Source: Gammaproteobacteria bacterium (GTDB lineage Bacteria; Pseudomonadota; Gammaproteobacteria; Steroidobacterales; Steroidobacteraceae). Taken from it: a stretch of DNA of 64,000 nt. Location of the stretch: the NCBI GenBank assembly GCA_028293765.1, contig JAQGOG010000011.1, forward strand, positions 1 through 64,000, read 5' to 3'. The notes under the pieces were generated by a model. It was not told the origin of the DNA, did not search any database, and saw only the letters and a list, made by a program, of their open reading frames with translations. Shown piece after piece: positions 40,201-48,777 of this stretch (position 1 is the first letter of the stretch; each line of letters begins with the position of its first letter). A program made the position numbers and the translations under genes.

Positions 40201-42829
40201 CGTCTATTCGTGCGTGGGCTCATTTTCCATGCCTTGGACGCGGCCCCTGCCCGCGTGCCGCCCGTTGCTGAGGTTTGCCTTTGACGCGGGGAGTGCGATC
40301 GGGGATCTGGCCTTTGCCGCGTATACCTACAGGCATCTGATCACGAACCTGCTGGTCTCCGGCGAGCCGCTCGCCGCTGTGCAGCTCGAAGCCGAGGAGG
40401 CGCTGGCATTTGCACGCAAGGCCCGGCTTGGACTCGCTGCCGAGCATTTCATCGGGCAACTCCCCCTCATCCGGGCACTTCGTGGACTTGCGCCGGAGGC
40501 CGCGAGCGCCGCTGACCCCGCGTACAGCGATGCTTGGGGCGCGCCGCAGTTGGAGAAGCACCCGCACCTGGCGATGGCCGTATGCTTTCACTGGATCTTC
40601 GCGCTGCAGGAGTGTTTCTTCAGGCAGGACTACGCGGCTGGTATTGAGGCGGCGGACCGCGCGGGAACCCTTCTATGGTCGACGCGCTCCTGCTTCGAGG
40701 CAGCCGAATACCACTTCTACGGGGCGCTCACACGGGCGGCTGTCTGTGACTGCGCGCCCGAGGGGCAGCGTGAGCGGCACCTGGAAGCGCTTCATAATCA
40801 CTACGGACAGATAACAGGCTGGGCGCAGAACTGCCCGGAGAACTTCGGCAACCGCGCGGCGTTGATCGGTGCCGAAATCGCGCGCCTGGACGGCCGTGAC
40901 CTGGATGCCATGCGTCTGTACGAAGTCGCGGTCGCGTCGGCACGCGAGCGCCATGTCACACAGAACGAGGGCCTGGGAAATGAGCTCGCCGCGCGGTTTT
41001 ACGCGGCGCGCGGCTTCGAGACGATCGCCGTTACCTATCGACGGAGTGCCCGGTCCTGCTACGTCCGGTGGGGCGCCACGGGAAAGGTGCGGCAACTCGA
41101 TCGGCTCCATCCCGATCTGCAGGAGCCGCCGACGCTCCCGGGTCCCACCGTCACTTTTGGCGCTCCCGTCGACCATCTGGACGTCGGCACGATGTTCAAG
41201 GCATCGCAGGCACTGTCGGGTGAAATCGTGCTCGGCAAGTTGATCGAGACGCTGATGCGAATCACTGTGCAACACGCGGGTGCCGAGCGGGGCGTCCTCA
41301 TCCTGATACGCGACGGCGAGCCACGGATCGCGGCCGAGGCCGCTACCTGTGAGGGCAAGGTAAATGTGACTCTTCGAGAGGAGACCGTATCGAGTCAGGA
41401 CCTGCCGGAATCCGCGCTCCATTACGTGCTCAGGAGCCGGCAGAGCCTGATACTCGACGATGCGATGCTGAGCGATATCTGCTCCGGCGACGAATACGTG
41501 CAGCAGCGTCGCCCGAAGTCCGTCCTGTGCATCCCGATCATCAAGCAGGCCGGATTGGTTGGCGCGCTGTATCTGGAAAACAACCTGACGCGGCGCGCCT
41601 TCACTCCGGAGCGCATCACCGTGCTGGAATTTCTCGCCGCCCAGGCCGCGATCTCCCTGGAAAATGCGTGCCTGTACGCCGGCCTGCAGCGCAGTGAGGC
41701 ATTCCTGGCCGAAGCGCAGCGGATGAGCAGCATCGGAAGCTGGAACTGGAAGATAGCGAGCGGCAGGGCTGTCTGGTCGGCGGAGCACTATCGCATCCTG
41801 GGTCGCGATCCGGGCCTCGAGCCTTTTCCGAGCTACCGGATGTTCATCGAAATCGTCCATCCGGAAGATCGAGCGGCTCTCGAGCAAAAGCTGCAGGCGG
41901 CCGTCCGTGAGCGCGCGCGGCTGGCAGTTGATTACCGGATCGTCCTCGCCGACGGAACGATCAAACACCTCCACAGTGTCGGCCGCCCGATCGTCGATGA
42001 ATCCGGCGAGGTGCGTGACTACGTCGGAAGCACGATGGACGTGAGCGAACGCAAGCACGCCGAAGACGCGCTGCGCGATGCTCAGGCGGAGCTCGCGCAC
42101 GTGGCGCGACTCACGACGATGGGCGAGCTCGCCGCATCGATCGCTCATGAAGTGAACCAACCGCTCGCGGCGATTGTGACGAATGCCGAATCCTGCCTGC
42201 TTTGGCTCGCGAAGGAGCGGCCGGATCTCGACAGGGTGCGCAAGGCCGCCGAGCGTATCGTCAGAACCGGACACCATGCGAGCGATGTCATAAAAAGCAT
42301 CCGCGCGATGCTACGGAAAGGCTCGCCCGCGATGTCGCAGCTCGACCTCAACGGCGCGATCACGGATGTGCTGGACCTGATGCGCAATGAGTTGAGCCGG
42401 CACGAGGTGGCGCTCGAGACCGAGTTGTGCGCAGACCTCGAGCGCATCACGGGCGACCGTGTCCAGCTACAGCAGGTCATCGTGAACCTGGTCAAGAACG
42501 GCATCGAGGCGTTGAGTGGGGTACTGAATCGGGCGCGGCTCCTGCGGGTCACTACCACGCTCGACGCGAACGGTTGCGTCCTGACTGCCGTCGCGGATTC
42601 GGGCAAAGGCCTCGATGCGCCAACCATGAGCCGCATCTTCGAACCGTTCTTCACCACCCGGCGCGAGGGGATGGGCATGGGACTGTCGATCTGCCGCTCC
42701 ATAGTCGAAGCCCACGGCGGTCGACTGTGGGCGTCGTGCCGGTCGCCCCATGGCAGTGTCTTTCAGTTCACGCTGCCGCCGCCGTCCGAGTCGCCGTTCC
42801 AGACCTGGAACGGCAATGCTCCAAGCTAA
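37274..42829 (+). CDS. Giant Ser/Thr kinase-like / AAA ATPase / GAF / PAS / histidine kinase
   Basis: 1851 residues. Order: protein-kinase-like domain (about 15-275) with HKDIKPSN (133-140) but TGFG instead of DFG; an AAA/STAND ATPase with GYAGIGKSS near 335 and LFLDDLQWVD; a long helical-repeat region (about 700-1280); GAF (about 1300-1460); PAS (about 1480-1590); HisKA with ELAASIAHEVNQPLAA and HATPase_c with QQVIVNLVKNGIEAL and GMGMGLSICRSIVEAHGG. Proteins of this trifunctional plan are known in several proteobacteria and cyanobacteria; the GFG replacement is common in them, so the first domain is likely a pseudokinase. GTG 37274 is used, GTG 37301 is an alternative. It follows a receiver gene by 7 bases. 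Confidence 0.9.
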   Translation: MRSCREWRVVTALSGYELETLRKGLEFDLYRGRQPGDTAPILVVAAGPTRQALANIRKLEHEYSLADELDPTFALRPLALARHAGHATLVFADPGGNPLDRLLGQPLEITRVLRIAAALAAALRHVHERGLIHKDIKPSNVFVDAADNVRITGFGIASRLLRERQAPGSPEVIAGTLAYMAPEQTGRMNRSVDARSDLYSFGVTLYEMLTGVLPFTAADPMELIHCHIAGKPLPPGDSVSGLPEPVQAIVLKLLAKNAEDRYQTAAGVEVDLRRCLVGWTTHGGVAPFALGEHDRPDRLLIPEKLYGREAEIERLVAVFDRVATCGTAELVLVSGYAGIGKSSIVNELHKVLVPPRGLFAAGKFDQFRRNIPYATLAQAFQSLVRQLLGKSDAELRLWRDELRDALGPSGQLMVTLIPEVALIIGEQPPVAGLEPQDAQARFHLVFRRFVRVFAQPDHPLVLFLDDLQWVDTATLELIERLVIEPEMRNLLLIGAYRDNEVSPAHPLMRALGVIRSGGGRVSQIVLAPLAVEDLRQLMADTLHAQVEHVHALAALVHEKTGGNPFFTIQFVATLAEEGLLVFDRHRAEWWWEMDRIRAKGITDNLADFMAAKLSRLPNRTQTALGQLACLGNVAELATVAMAHGAPEEEMHTGLRDAVQTGLVFRTNGTYTFVHDRVREAAYALFPEEERVAAHLCLGRVLVSRTDPMLLDEKIFEIVDQLNRGAALIDSPQDREQLARLDLLAGKRAKTSTAYDSALAYFAMGRDLLLSDRRDATHRLSFELELQMAECEFMTGELTTAEERLLALRAHAADVGQLADVVCLAVLLYFTTGRSERAAQISFEFLERVGITWSAHPTDEEVGEEYHRMLRKLERRPIETLVDLPAMSDPTCLATMNVLTGLFPAAFYVDRNLLELVLLRMTNISLKWGNGDGSSVAYAALNMVLGPRFGDYLTAYRFGQLACDLVDRRGLDRFKARVYSCVGSFSMPWTRPLPACRPLLRFAFDAGSAIGDLAFAAYTYRHLITNLLVSGEPLAAVQLEAEEALAFARKARLGLAAEHFIGQLPLIRALRGLAPEAASAADPAYSDAWGAPQLEKHPHLAMAVCFHWIFALQECFFRQDYAAGIEAADRAGTLLWSTRSCFEAAEYHFYGALTRAAVCDCAPEGQRERHLEALHNHYGQITGWAQNCPENFGNRAALIGAEIARLDGRDLDAMRLYEVAVASARERHVTQNEGLGNELAARFYAARGFETIAVTYRRSARSCYVRWGATGKVRQLDRLHPDLQEPPTLPGPTVTFGAPVDHLDVGTMFKASQALSGEIVLGKLIETLMRITVQHAGAERGVLILIRDGEPRIAAEAATCEGKVNVTLREETVSSQDLPESALHYVLRSRQSLILDDAMLSDICSGDEYVQQRRPKSVLCIPIIKQAGLVGALYLENNLTRRAFTPERITVLEFLAAQAAISLENACLYAGLQRSEAFLAEAQRMSSIGSWNWKIASGRAVWSAEHYRILGRDPGLEPFPSYRMFIEIVHPEDRAALEQKLQAAVRERARLAVDYRIVLADGTIKHLHSVGRPIVDESGEVRDYVGSTMDVSERKHAEDALRDAQAELAHVARLTTMGELAASIAHEVNQPLAAIVTNAESCLLWLAKERPDLDRVRKAAERIVRTGHHASDVIKSIRAMLRKGSPAMSQLDLNGAITDVLDLMRNELSRHEVALETELCADLERITGDRVQLQQVIVNLVKNGIEALSGVLNRARLLRVTTTLDANGCVLTAVADSGKGLDAPTMSRIFEPFFTTRREGMGMGLSICRSIVEAHGGRLWASCRSPHGSVFQFTLPPPSESPFQTWNGNAPS

Positions 42830-42847
42830 CGCGCACTGACGAAAGCA

Positions 42848-42884
42848 GCGTGCGCAGCAAGCGTGCGCAGCAAGCGTGCGCAGC
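42848..42884. repeat. 13-bp tandem repeat
   Basis: GCGTGCGCAGCAA is repeated three times in a row, the last copy lacking two bases, 18 bases after the giant kinase stop. It is in the non-coding gap before the GlcG-like gene. No function is apparent; replication slippage is the simplest origin. Confidence 0.7.
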
Positions 42885-42972
42885 GCAGCCCCCATCTCAT
42901 AGCGCTGACCTGAGCTTCACTCCCAACAGCGCTCCATCCGTTGACGCGCGGCGCCCGTTAATGGAAATATCG

Positions 42973-42982
42973 GATAGGCAAA
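42973..42982 (+). promoter_or_regulatory. Shared element GATAGGCAAA, copy 2
   Basis: Exact copy of the word at 36705-36714, located 66 bases upstream of the ATG of the GlcG-like gene. It could link the glcG-fdhA pair to the upstream response regulators. Confidence 0.35.
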
Positions 42983-43047
42983 CTGTCTGCGCTGTGAATA
43001 CACTCCAGAGCGAATCGATTGAGCTGCAACGTCACAGGAGATTTACG

Positions 43048-43446
43048 ATGGTCACACTTGAAGACGCGCGCAAAATTATTTCCGCGGCAGAGAAGAAGGC
43101 GGGCGAGTTAGGTCAGCCGATGAATATCGCAGTGGCAGATACTGGCGGTAACCTGGTCGCGCACGTGCGTATGGACGGGGCGTGGCTCGGCAGCATCGAT
43201 ATTTCAATCAACAAGGCCTTCACCGCGCGCGCGTTCGATATCAGCACCCGGGATCTTGCGAAGTTTTCGCAGCCGGGCGGCCAGTTCTACGGCATCCACG
43301 CTTCCAACCACGGGCGCGTGATGATTTTTGCCGGCGGTGTGCCGGTCAAGCGCGCGGGCAAAGTCGTGGGCGCGGTCGGTGTCAGCGGCGGCACCGGCGA
43401 GCAGGACCAGGCGGTCGCGGAAGCGGGCGCGAAGGCGTTCGGATAA
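43048..43446 (+). CDS. GlcG/HbpS-family (DUF336) protein
   Basis: 132 residues: MVTLEDARKIISAAEKKAGELG, PMNIAVADTGGNLVAHVRMDGAWLGSIDISINKAFTARAF, GVPVKRAGKVVGAVGVSGGTGEQDQAVAEAGAKAF. This is the full GlcG/HbpS domain, best known from heme-binding HbpS and as accessory genes in glycolate, diol and aromatic operons. The biochemical role is unclear. A CAGGAG site lies 8 bases before the ATG. The next gene, formaldehyde dehydrogenase, starts 20 bases later, so they form an operon. Confidence 0.9.
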   Translation: MVTLEDARKIISAAEKKAGELGQPMNIAVADTGGNLVAHVRMDGAWLGSIDISINKAFTARAFDISTRDLAKFSQPGGQFYGIHASNHGRVMIFAGGVPVKRAGKVVGAVGVSGGTGEQDQAVAEAGAKAFG

Positions 43447-43466
43447 CGGCGAGGAGCAACTAAGTC

Positions 43467-44657
43467 ATGGCAAGCAATCGCGGCGTCGTGTATGTCGGGC
43501 CCGGCAAGGTGGAAGTTCGCAACATCGACTTTCCGAAGCTGGAGGATCCGCGGGGCAGGCGGGCTGAGCACGGAGTGATTCTGAAAGTAGTGAGCACCAA
43601 TATCTGCGGCAGTGATCAGCACATGGTGCGCGGACGCACCACCGCCCCAGCAGGGCTCGTTCTCGGCCACGAGATTACCGGCGAGGTCATCGAAGTCGGG
43701 CGCGATGTGCAGTTCATCGGAATGGGCGACCTCGTCTCGGTGCCTTTCAATGTCGCATGCGGCCGCTGTCGCACGTGCAAGGAGCGCGACACGGGAGTCT
43801 GTCTGAACGTGAATCCGGCGCGTGCCGGAGGCGCGTACGGTTATGTCGATATGGGCGGTTGGGTCGGGGGGCAGGCGGAGTACGTCATGGTGCCTTATGC
43901 GGATTTCAACCTGCTGCGCTTTCCGGACAAGGGCCAGGCGATGGAAAAGATTCTCGATCTGACCTGCCTGACTGACATTCTGCCCACCGGGTATCACGGG
44001 TGCGTGTCGGCTGGTGTTACGACCGGAGCCACGGTGCTGATTGCCGGCGCGGGCCCAGTGGGATTGGCGGCGGCCGCCGCGGCGCTGCTGCTCGGGGCCG
44101 CGGTCGTCATGGTCTCAGACTTCAGCAAGGAGCGCCTCGAGCAGGCCCGTTCCTTCGGCTGTGAACCCATTGATCTGAATCAGGGCGCGCCGATCGCCGA
44201 CCTGGTCGAGAAGGTTCTCGGCGTGCGCGAAGTGGACTGTGCGGTCGACTGTGTGGGTTTCGAGGCGAAGGGCAAGGGTGGCGAGGAACAGCCGGCAATC
44301 GTTCTCAACCAGCTCATGGAAGTGACTCGCGCGGCCGGCGCCATCGGCATTCCGGGGCTGTATGTGACAGATGATCCGGGCTCGAAGGACCCCGCGGCAC
44401 GCAAGGGGAGCCTCAGTCTGCGCTTGGGGCTCGGCTGGGCCAAGTCGCACTCGTTCTTTACCGGCCAGACCCCGGTCATGAGATACAACCGCGGGCTGAT
44501 GATGGCGGTGCTGCACGATCGCATACAAATCGCGAAGGCGGTCAACGCGACGGTCATTTCGCTCGATGAAGCGCCGCAGGGCTATGCGGACTTCGATCGG
44601 GGGGTCGCGCGGAAATTCGTCATCGATCCGCACGGACTGCTCAAGGCAAAGCACTGA
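43467..44657 (+). CDS. fdhA: Glutathione-independent formaldehyde dehydrogenase (zinc, NAD-dependent)
   Basis: 396 residues, the normal size for the Pseudomonas putida-type enzyme. The catalytic zinc site is in NICGSDQHMVRGR and GHEITGEV, the structural zinc cysteines in CGRCRTCKERDTGVC, and a long insertion NPARAGGAYGYVDMGGWVGGQAEYV is the hallmark that lets this class hold NAD tightly. The Rossmann loop is IAGAGPVGLAAA. It oxidises formaldehyde to formate, possibly by dismutation. The ribosome site GAGGAGC precedes the ATG. Last gene of the glcG-fdhA operon, ended by a strong hairpin. Confidence 0.93.
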   Translation: MASNRGVVYVGPGKVEVRNIDFPKLEDPRGRRAEHGVILKVVSTNICGSDQHMVRGRTTAPAGLVLGHEITGEVIEVGRDVQFIGMGDLVSVPFNVACGRCRTCKERDTGVCLNVNPARAGGAYGYVDMGGWVGGQAEYVMVPYADFNLLRFPDKGQAMEKILDLTCLTDILPTGYHGCVSAGVTTGATVLIAGAGPVGLAAAAAALLLGAAVVMVSDFSKERLEQARSFGCEPIDLNQGAPIADLVEKVLGVREVDCAVDCVGFEAKGKGGEEQPAIVLNQLMEVTRAAGAIGIPGLYVTDDPGSKDPAARKGSLSLRLGLGWAKSHSFFTGQTPVMRYNRGLMMAVLHDRIQIAKAVNATVISLDEAPQGYADFDRGVARKFVIDPHGLLKAKH

Positions 44658-44670
44658 CAGTGCACCCAGA

Positions 44671-44706
44671 CGCGACTGCGGCACCGGAACGCCGCAGTCG
44701 CGTTTG
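44671..44706 (+). terminator. Intrinsic terminator after fdhA
   Basis: A perfect 12-bp stem, CGCGACTGCGGC with its complement, around an 8-base loop, followed by TTTG. It begins 13 bases past the fdhA stop. Confidence 0.75.
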
Positions 44707-44804
44707 CCGCTTGTCATTCCTGCTCGGTTCCCCGCCGCGCGCTCCTGAGGACGACTGCCAGCGCTTCGGCCGCAATAGCTCGCGATGACCGCCTTAAGCC
44801 CCAC

Positions 44805-44833
44805 TTGGATTGAATTTCGGGACGCGATATAAC
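44805..44833 (+). promoter_or_regulatory. Sigma70-like promoter for the Rieske oxygenase gene
   Basis: TTGGAT, 17 bases, TATAAC, then 67 bases to the ATG at 44901. Both boxes match four or five of six consensus positions with ideal spacing. The gap between the fdhA terminator and this gene holds nothing else I recognise. Confidence 0.6.
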
Positions 44834-44900
44834 GGTGCCTGCGATTCGAGGGGACGTGGGGGCGCGCTCCGGGCACTGCTCACGGCTTTGGAGGTGATCC

Positions 44901-46115
44901 ATGGCGGCGACGAGCGAGACCATCACGGGCCAGGGCGCGGTCGCGGCGAGCGACGGCAATGCCTACGGAAGACCCCCGCAGCATTCGAACGATCTGCTGA
45001 CGAAAGTCGGTCCGGGCACGCCCTGCGGCGAGTTGCTCCGGCGTTACTGGCAGCCGATCGCTGCCTCCTCTGAGGTGCGCGATCTGCCGCGTAAAATAAG
45101 AGTCCTCGGCGAGGATCTCGTGCTGTTCCGGGACCGTGCGGGTCGTGCCGGTCTGTTGTATCCCCGCTGTATGCATCGGGGCACGTCGCTCCACTACGGC
45201 CGCATCGAAGCCGAAGGCATCCGCTGCTGCTATCACGGCTGGCTGTTCGATGTGCAGGGCCGGTGCCTGGAGCAACCGTGCGAGCCGGATGGTGGCCGCC
45301 ATCGAGACGCCGCGCGTCAGCCCTGGTATCCGGTCGAAGAGCGTTACGGACTCGTGTTCGCGTATCTCGGGCCGCCTGACAGAAAACCCGTACTGCCTCG
45401 CTATGACAATCTCGAGAGTCTGACCTCAGACGAAGAGTTGTGGGTCGCCGTTGGAGGGTTCGGCTCGACGGGAGACGCGTCGCTATCCTTAGTGCCCTAC
45501 AGCTGGATTCACATGAACGATAACGTGATGGACCCATTCCACGTGCTCGTTCTGCACACCACGTTCAGTGGCGTGCAGTTTCACCAGCAGTTCGCGGTGA
45601 TGCCTAAGGTGGATTTCTTCTATGCCGACCACGGCGTCTGCTATTCGGCCGTGCGCAAGGTGGAGGGCGGTCAGGAGGTGGATCGCATTTCCACGTGGCT
45701 GATGCCTAACGTCATGAGCGTGCCGGACATCCAGTTCAAATCCGGCCAGTCCGCGATGATCTCGTGGGTCGTCCCCGTCGACGATTCGCACTACGTGCAG
45801 GCGATGGTCATGAAAATTCCGCGGGGCGCCCCGCGGGGCGGCATCCGCCTGAACGGCAAGACCTGGGGCGAGATGACCGAGGAAGAGCACCAGCGCTTTC
45901 CCGGGGATTTCGAAGCGCAGATGGGCCAGGGCCCGATTTCCCTGCATTCCGAGGAGCATCTCGTTACGAGCGATCGCGGCATAATGATGCAGCGACGGCT
46001 GCTCGAAAAGCAGATAGAGGTCGTCGCACGAGGCGGCAATCCGCTCGGCGTGACGTTTGACGCCGCCGAGGCACTCGTTAAAGTGCGTTCGGGAAATTTC
46101 ACCCGGGCCGCATAG
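44901..46115 (+). CDS. Rieske-type aromatic ring-hydroxylating oxygenase, terminal oxygenase
   Basis: 404 residues. Rieske 2Fe-2S ligands are Cys90-x-His92 (CMHRG) and Cys109-x2-His112 (CCYHGW). The mononuclear-iron site is in HMNDNVMDPFHVLVLH, with the Asp bridging residue and two His. The N-terminal LLRRYWQPIAASSEV and the overall length fit the phthalate 4,5-dioxygenase/vanillate demethylase branch rather than naphthalene-type alpha subunits. It needs a reductase, and none is adjacent. The ribosome site GGAGGTGATCC is near-perfect. Likely demethylates or hydroxylates an aromatic acid; the substrate is unknown. Confidence 0.9.
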   Translation: MAATSETITGQGAVAASDGNAYGRPPQHSNDLLTKVGPGTPCGELLRRYWQPIAASSEVRDLPRKIRVLGEDLVLFRDRAGRAGLLYPRCMHRGTSLHYGRIEAEGIRCCYHGWLFDVQGRCLEQPCEPDGGRHRDAARQPWYPVEERYGLVFAYLGPPDRKPVLPRYDNLESLTSDEELWVAVGGFGSTGDASLSLVPYSWIHMNDNVMDPFHVLVLHTTFSGVQFHQQFAVMPKVDFFYADHGVCYSAVRKVEGGQEVDRISTWLMPNVMSVPDIQFKSGQSAMISWVVPVDDSHYVQAMVMKIPRGAPRGGIRLNGKTWGEMTEEEHQRFPGDFEAQMGQGPISLHSEEHLVTSDRGIMMQRRLLEKQIEVVARGGNPLGVTFDAAEALVKVRSGNFTRAA

Positions 46116-46116
46116 A

Positions 46117-46938
46117 CTAGAAGGGGTCCGTCTTACCCGTGCTGAAATTCGTGATCTTGCCGGCACCCTCCATGGTCATCGCATCGATCACCTTGATCAG
46201 CTTGCCGATTTCCTGACCGATCGGGGCTGCGCCCTTCATGTTGGCCGCGTCGGCCTTGCTGGCTACGAAAATGGGCTGCACCAGCCCTACGACGACGCCC
46301 TTGGGCTTCATGGCGATCGAGAGCAGCACCATGTACTTGTTCAGCGCCGCTTTGCTCGCGCCGTAGTTCATTGCGATCGCGCCCGGCAGCGGCTGACCGA
46401 ACGAGCCCGCGAGCGAGGTCACCGAAATGACCTTCTTTGTCTTCGAATGCTCGACGTTCGCCATGAAGGCTTGCGCGACACGCATGGGGCCCAATGCGTT
46501 CACGTCAAAGTCGCGTCTAGCGGCGTCGAAGTCGATCTTGTCGTAGGTCTCGCTTACCGCGGCCATATCCGCCGCGAACGTCGGTTCGACGGCCGCCGCG
46601 TTGTTCAACAAAACATCGATGGGCTGGTCGCGATACTTTTCCGCGACGCCGCGGATCATCGCCGTGTCCGTGACGTCCAGACGCTCGAGGGCGACCTGGG
46701 GATGTGAGGACGCGATTTCACTTAGCGCGGCAAGGCCCGGATCCCCGTTCGCGTGGCGCGACGTCGCGATGACGTTCCAGCCCCGGTCGGCGTACTGGCG
46801 CGCCAGCTCGAGCCCAATGCCTCGATTCGCCCCGGTGATGAGCACTGTCGGTGCGTCCTTCTTGAATGCGGCATCGGCGGCGTAGGGCAGGAGGATACAG
46901 ACCGCGGTAATCAGAATCGATTTGAACATCGTCGCCAT
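46117..46938 (-). CDS. SDR-family protein with an N-terminal signal peptide
   Basis: 273 residues. The first 24 residues (FKSILITAVCILLPYAADAA) look like a cleavable signal peptide or membrane anchor, followed by a complete classical SDR: VLITGANRGIGLELARQ, VLLNNAAAVEP, VISVTSLAGSFG and YGASKAAL (Tyr/Lys pair). A classical NAD(P)-dependent SDR is normally cytoplasmic, so an exported or membrane-anchored version is unusual. The substrate is unknown. Convergent with the Rieske oxygenase, with one base between stops. Confidence 0.85.
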   Translation of the reverse strand: MATMFKSILITAVCILLPYAADAAFKKDAPTVLITGANRGIGLELARQYADRGWNVIATSRHANGDPGLAALSEIASSHPQVALERLDVTDTAMIRGVAEKYRDQPIDVLLNNAAAVEPTFAADMAAVSETYDKIDFDAARRDFDVNALGPMRVAQAFMANVEHSKTKKVISVTSLAGSFGQPLPGAIAMNYGASKAALNKYMVLLSIAMKPKGVVVGLVQPIFVASKADAANMKGAAPIGQEIGKLIKVIDAMTMEGAGKITNFSTGKTDPF

Positions 46939-47065
46939 GGCTCCAGCGCTTGACCTTGAGCGGAGAATCTTACGGCAGAAAGCAGCCCGGCGGTGACCGG
47001 TTGGAGGACGGGCGCCGCGGTTTCGAACCCCATGATCGGCGGCAATCTCGTGGGGACTGCGCGTC

Positions 47066-47507
47066 TCAGTCGTGCGGGGGTTCCCAGGCCGTGTAGCCGG
47101 CGAGATTCCGGAACTGGATTCCCTTCAATTCCCGCAGTAGCGACTGAACGGCTTGCCCGAGACATTGCTGTCGATGGTGAGCTTTGCGGTACGGGACTGC
47201 GCTCCTTTGATACCCAGCAGCCGATCCAGCAATTCGTCCTTGCGCCAGGCCGAAGCGACGCTGCAATCCTGGGTAAATCCGATCGCCCGGTAGAACGGCA
47301 GCGATCTGTCCAGGTTCGCTACCATGGGACCGGCAAACGCGATACTCAGGACTGCGCCTTGCTCGTGTTCCGGCACCTGCCTCGCGGCTGCCTGCGCGGC
47401 CGCGCCAGGCGTCTGAGAGTATGCTGCGCCGCGACGCTGAACAGCGATGCACCGGCCACCGCCATGATCTTGATACTGGAGATTCTGGAAACTATTCGTT
47501 TGCTCAC
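47066..47507 (-). pseudogene. VOC-family (glyoxalase/bleomycin-resistance) protein relic, multiply frameshifted
   Basis: A GTG at 47507 with GGGGG in front opens KRIVSRISSIKIMAVAGASLF, an export leader. The frame then shifts, and AFAGPMVANLDRSLPFYRAIGF, DELLDRLLGIKGAQSRTAKL and TIDSNVSGKPF give a VOC N-terminal half. A further shift leads to LRELKGIQFRNLAGYTAWEP. The second half of the domain is missing. Three frames are needed to read it, so at least two frameshifts plus a truncation separate it from an intact exported VOC protein. Confidence 0.82.
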
Positions 47508-47619
47508 GTGTCCCCCTAACAGAATGAGCCCCCACTTTGAGCTCAGCGCCGACTGCTGTGCATCTGAATGGGTCGGCGCCCAATTTGCGCCGGTCAGCGG
47601 TACTTGCGTCAGAACGAGA

Positions 47620-48738
47620 TTGTTGAGCCAGTCACTGCGCCGGTATGGCGCCCGTGCGTGGTTGCTGGTCGGCGCGGCGCTGTTGGCGAGTTGCGCGAGT
47701 GAGAAGCCCATGCCGGGGAACGCGCCGCCGGCGCTGACTCCGGCGCAGGGCCGGGCGCTTATCAATCGAGCGCTGCCGGCTGCAGTGCCGGACCGCGCGG
47801 GTTGGGTTACCGATCTGTATGCCGGCTTTGCCGCGCAGGCCATACAACCCACCCACGAAAATGTCTGCGCCGTGATTGCGGTCATCGAGCAGGAATCGGG
47901 GTTTCGCGTCAACCCGGCGGTGCCCGGGTTGCGGGCGATCGCCTGGCGGGAAATCGATAGCCGCGCCGAGCACGCCGGGGTGCCGCGGCTCATCGTGCAC
48001 ACGGCATTGCAACTGAAGTCCTCCACCGGGCGCAGCTATAGCGACCGGATCGATGCCGCGAAGACCGAAAAGGAGCTCAGCGATATCTTCGAGGACTTCA
48101 TCGGCACAGTGCCCCTGGGCCGGAAGTTATTCTCGGGCTGGAACCCGGTGCGCACTCGCGGCCCGATGCAAGTCAATGTCGCCTTCGTCGAGCAGTCCGC
48201 CGCCGCGAAGTCGTACCCCTACCCGGTAAAGGTGAGTCTCGAGGATGAGCTGTTTACGCGCCGGGGAAGTTTGTATTTCGGCATAGCCCATCTCCTCGGG
48301 TACCCGGCCTCATACGACAGATACCTCTACCGCTTCGCCGACTTCAACGCGGGCCAGTACGCCAGCCGTAATGCCGCGTTCCAAAACGCCGTCAGCAGCG
48401 CCTCGGGCATCCCGCTGACACCGGACGGTGCGCTGCTGCCCCACGACAGCGGCGCGAAAGGCAGTACCGAGCTGGCGCTGGATACGCTGGCCGGGCGGTT
48501 GACTGTGGGCGCAAGCGCGATCCACAGCGCCCTCGAGCAGGCGAAAAGCAAAGACTTCGAACAAACGCCGCTATACCAACAGGTATTCACGCTCGCCGCA
48601 GCGGCGGACCGCCGGCCGCCCGCTGCGGCGCTGGTGCCGCGTATCAAGCTGCATGGCCCGAAAATCAGCCGCAATCTGACGACCGACTGGTACGCGCGTC
48701 GGGTCGACGAGCGTTTCAAACGCTGCCTGGACCGATAG
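47620..48738 (+). CDS. DUF1615 lipoprotein
   Basis: 372 residues from a TTG at 47620. The leader LLSQSLRRYGARAWLLVGAALLASCASEKP ends in a lipobox LLASC, so it is a predicted lipoprotein. The DUF1615 body includes GWVTDLYAGFAAQAIQPTHENVCAVIAVIEQESGF, GPMQVNVAF and SLYFGIAHLLGYP. The glutamate in EQESGF and the GPMQVN segment resemble a lysozyme-like lytic transglycosylase, which is an inference. The start is uncertain: ATG 47524 in the same frame gives an unlikely 90-residue leader. Confidence 0.75.
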   Translation: MLSQSLRRYGARAWLLVGAALLASCASEKPMPGNAPPALTPAQGRALINRALPAAVPDRAGWVTDLYAGFAAQAIQPTHENVCAVIAVIEQESGFRVNPAVPGLRAIAWREIDSRAEHAGVPRLIVHTALQLKSSTGRSYSDRIDAAKTEKELSDIFEDFIGTVPLGRKLFSGWNPVRTRGPMQVNVAFVEQSAAAKSYPYPVKVSLEDELFTRRGSLYFGIAHLLGYPASYDRYLYRFADFNAGQYASRNAAFQNAVSSASGIPLTPDGALLPHDSGAKGSTELALDTLAGRLTVGASAIHSALEQAKSKDFEQTPLYQQVFTLAAAADRRPPAAALVPRIKLHGPKISRNLTTDWYARRVDERFKRCLDR

Positions 48739-48777
48739 TTTCCGGCATCGTCCGGCGCATGGCCCGATGTGTCCATC

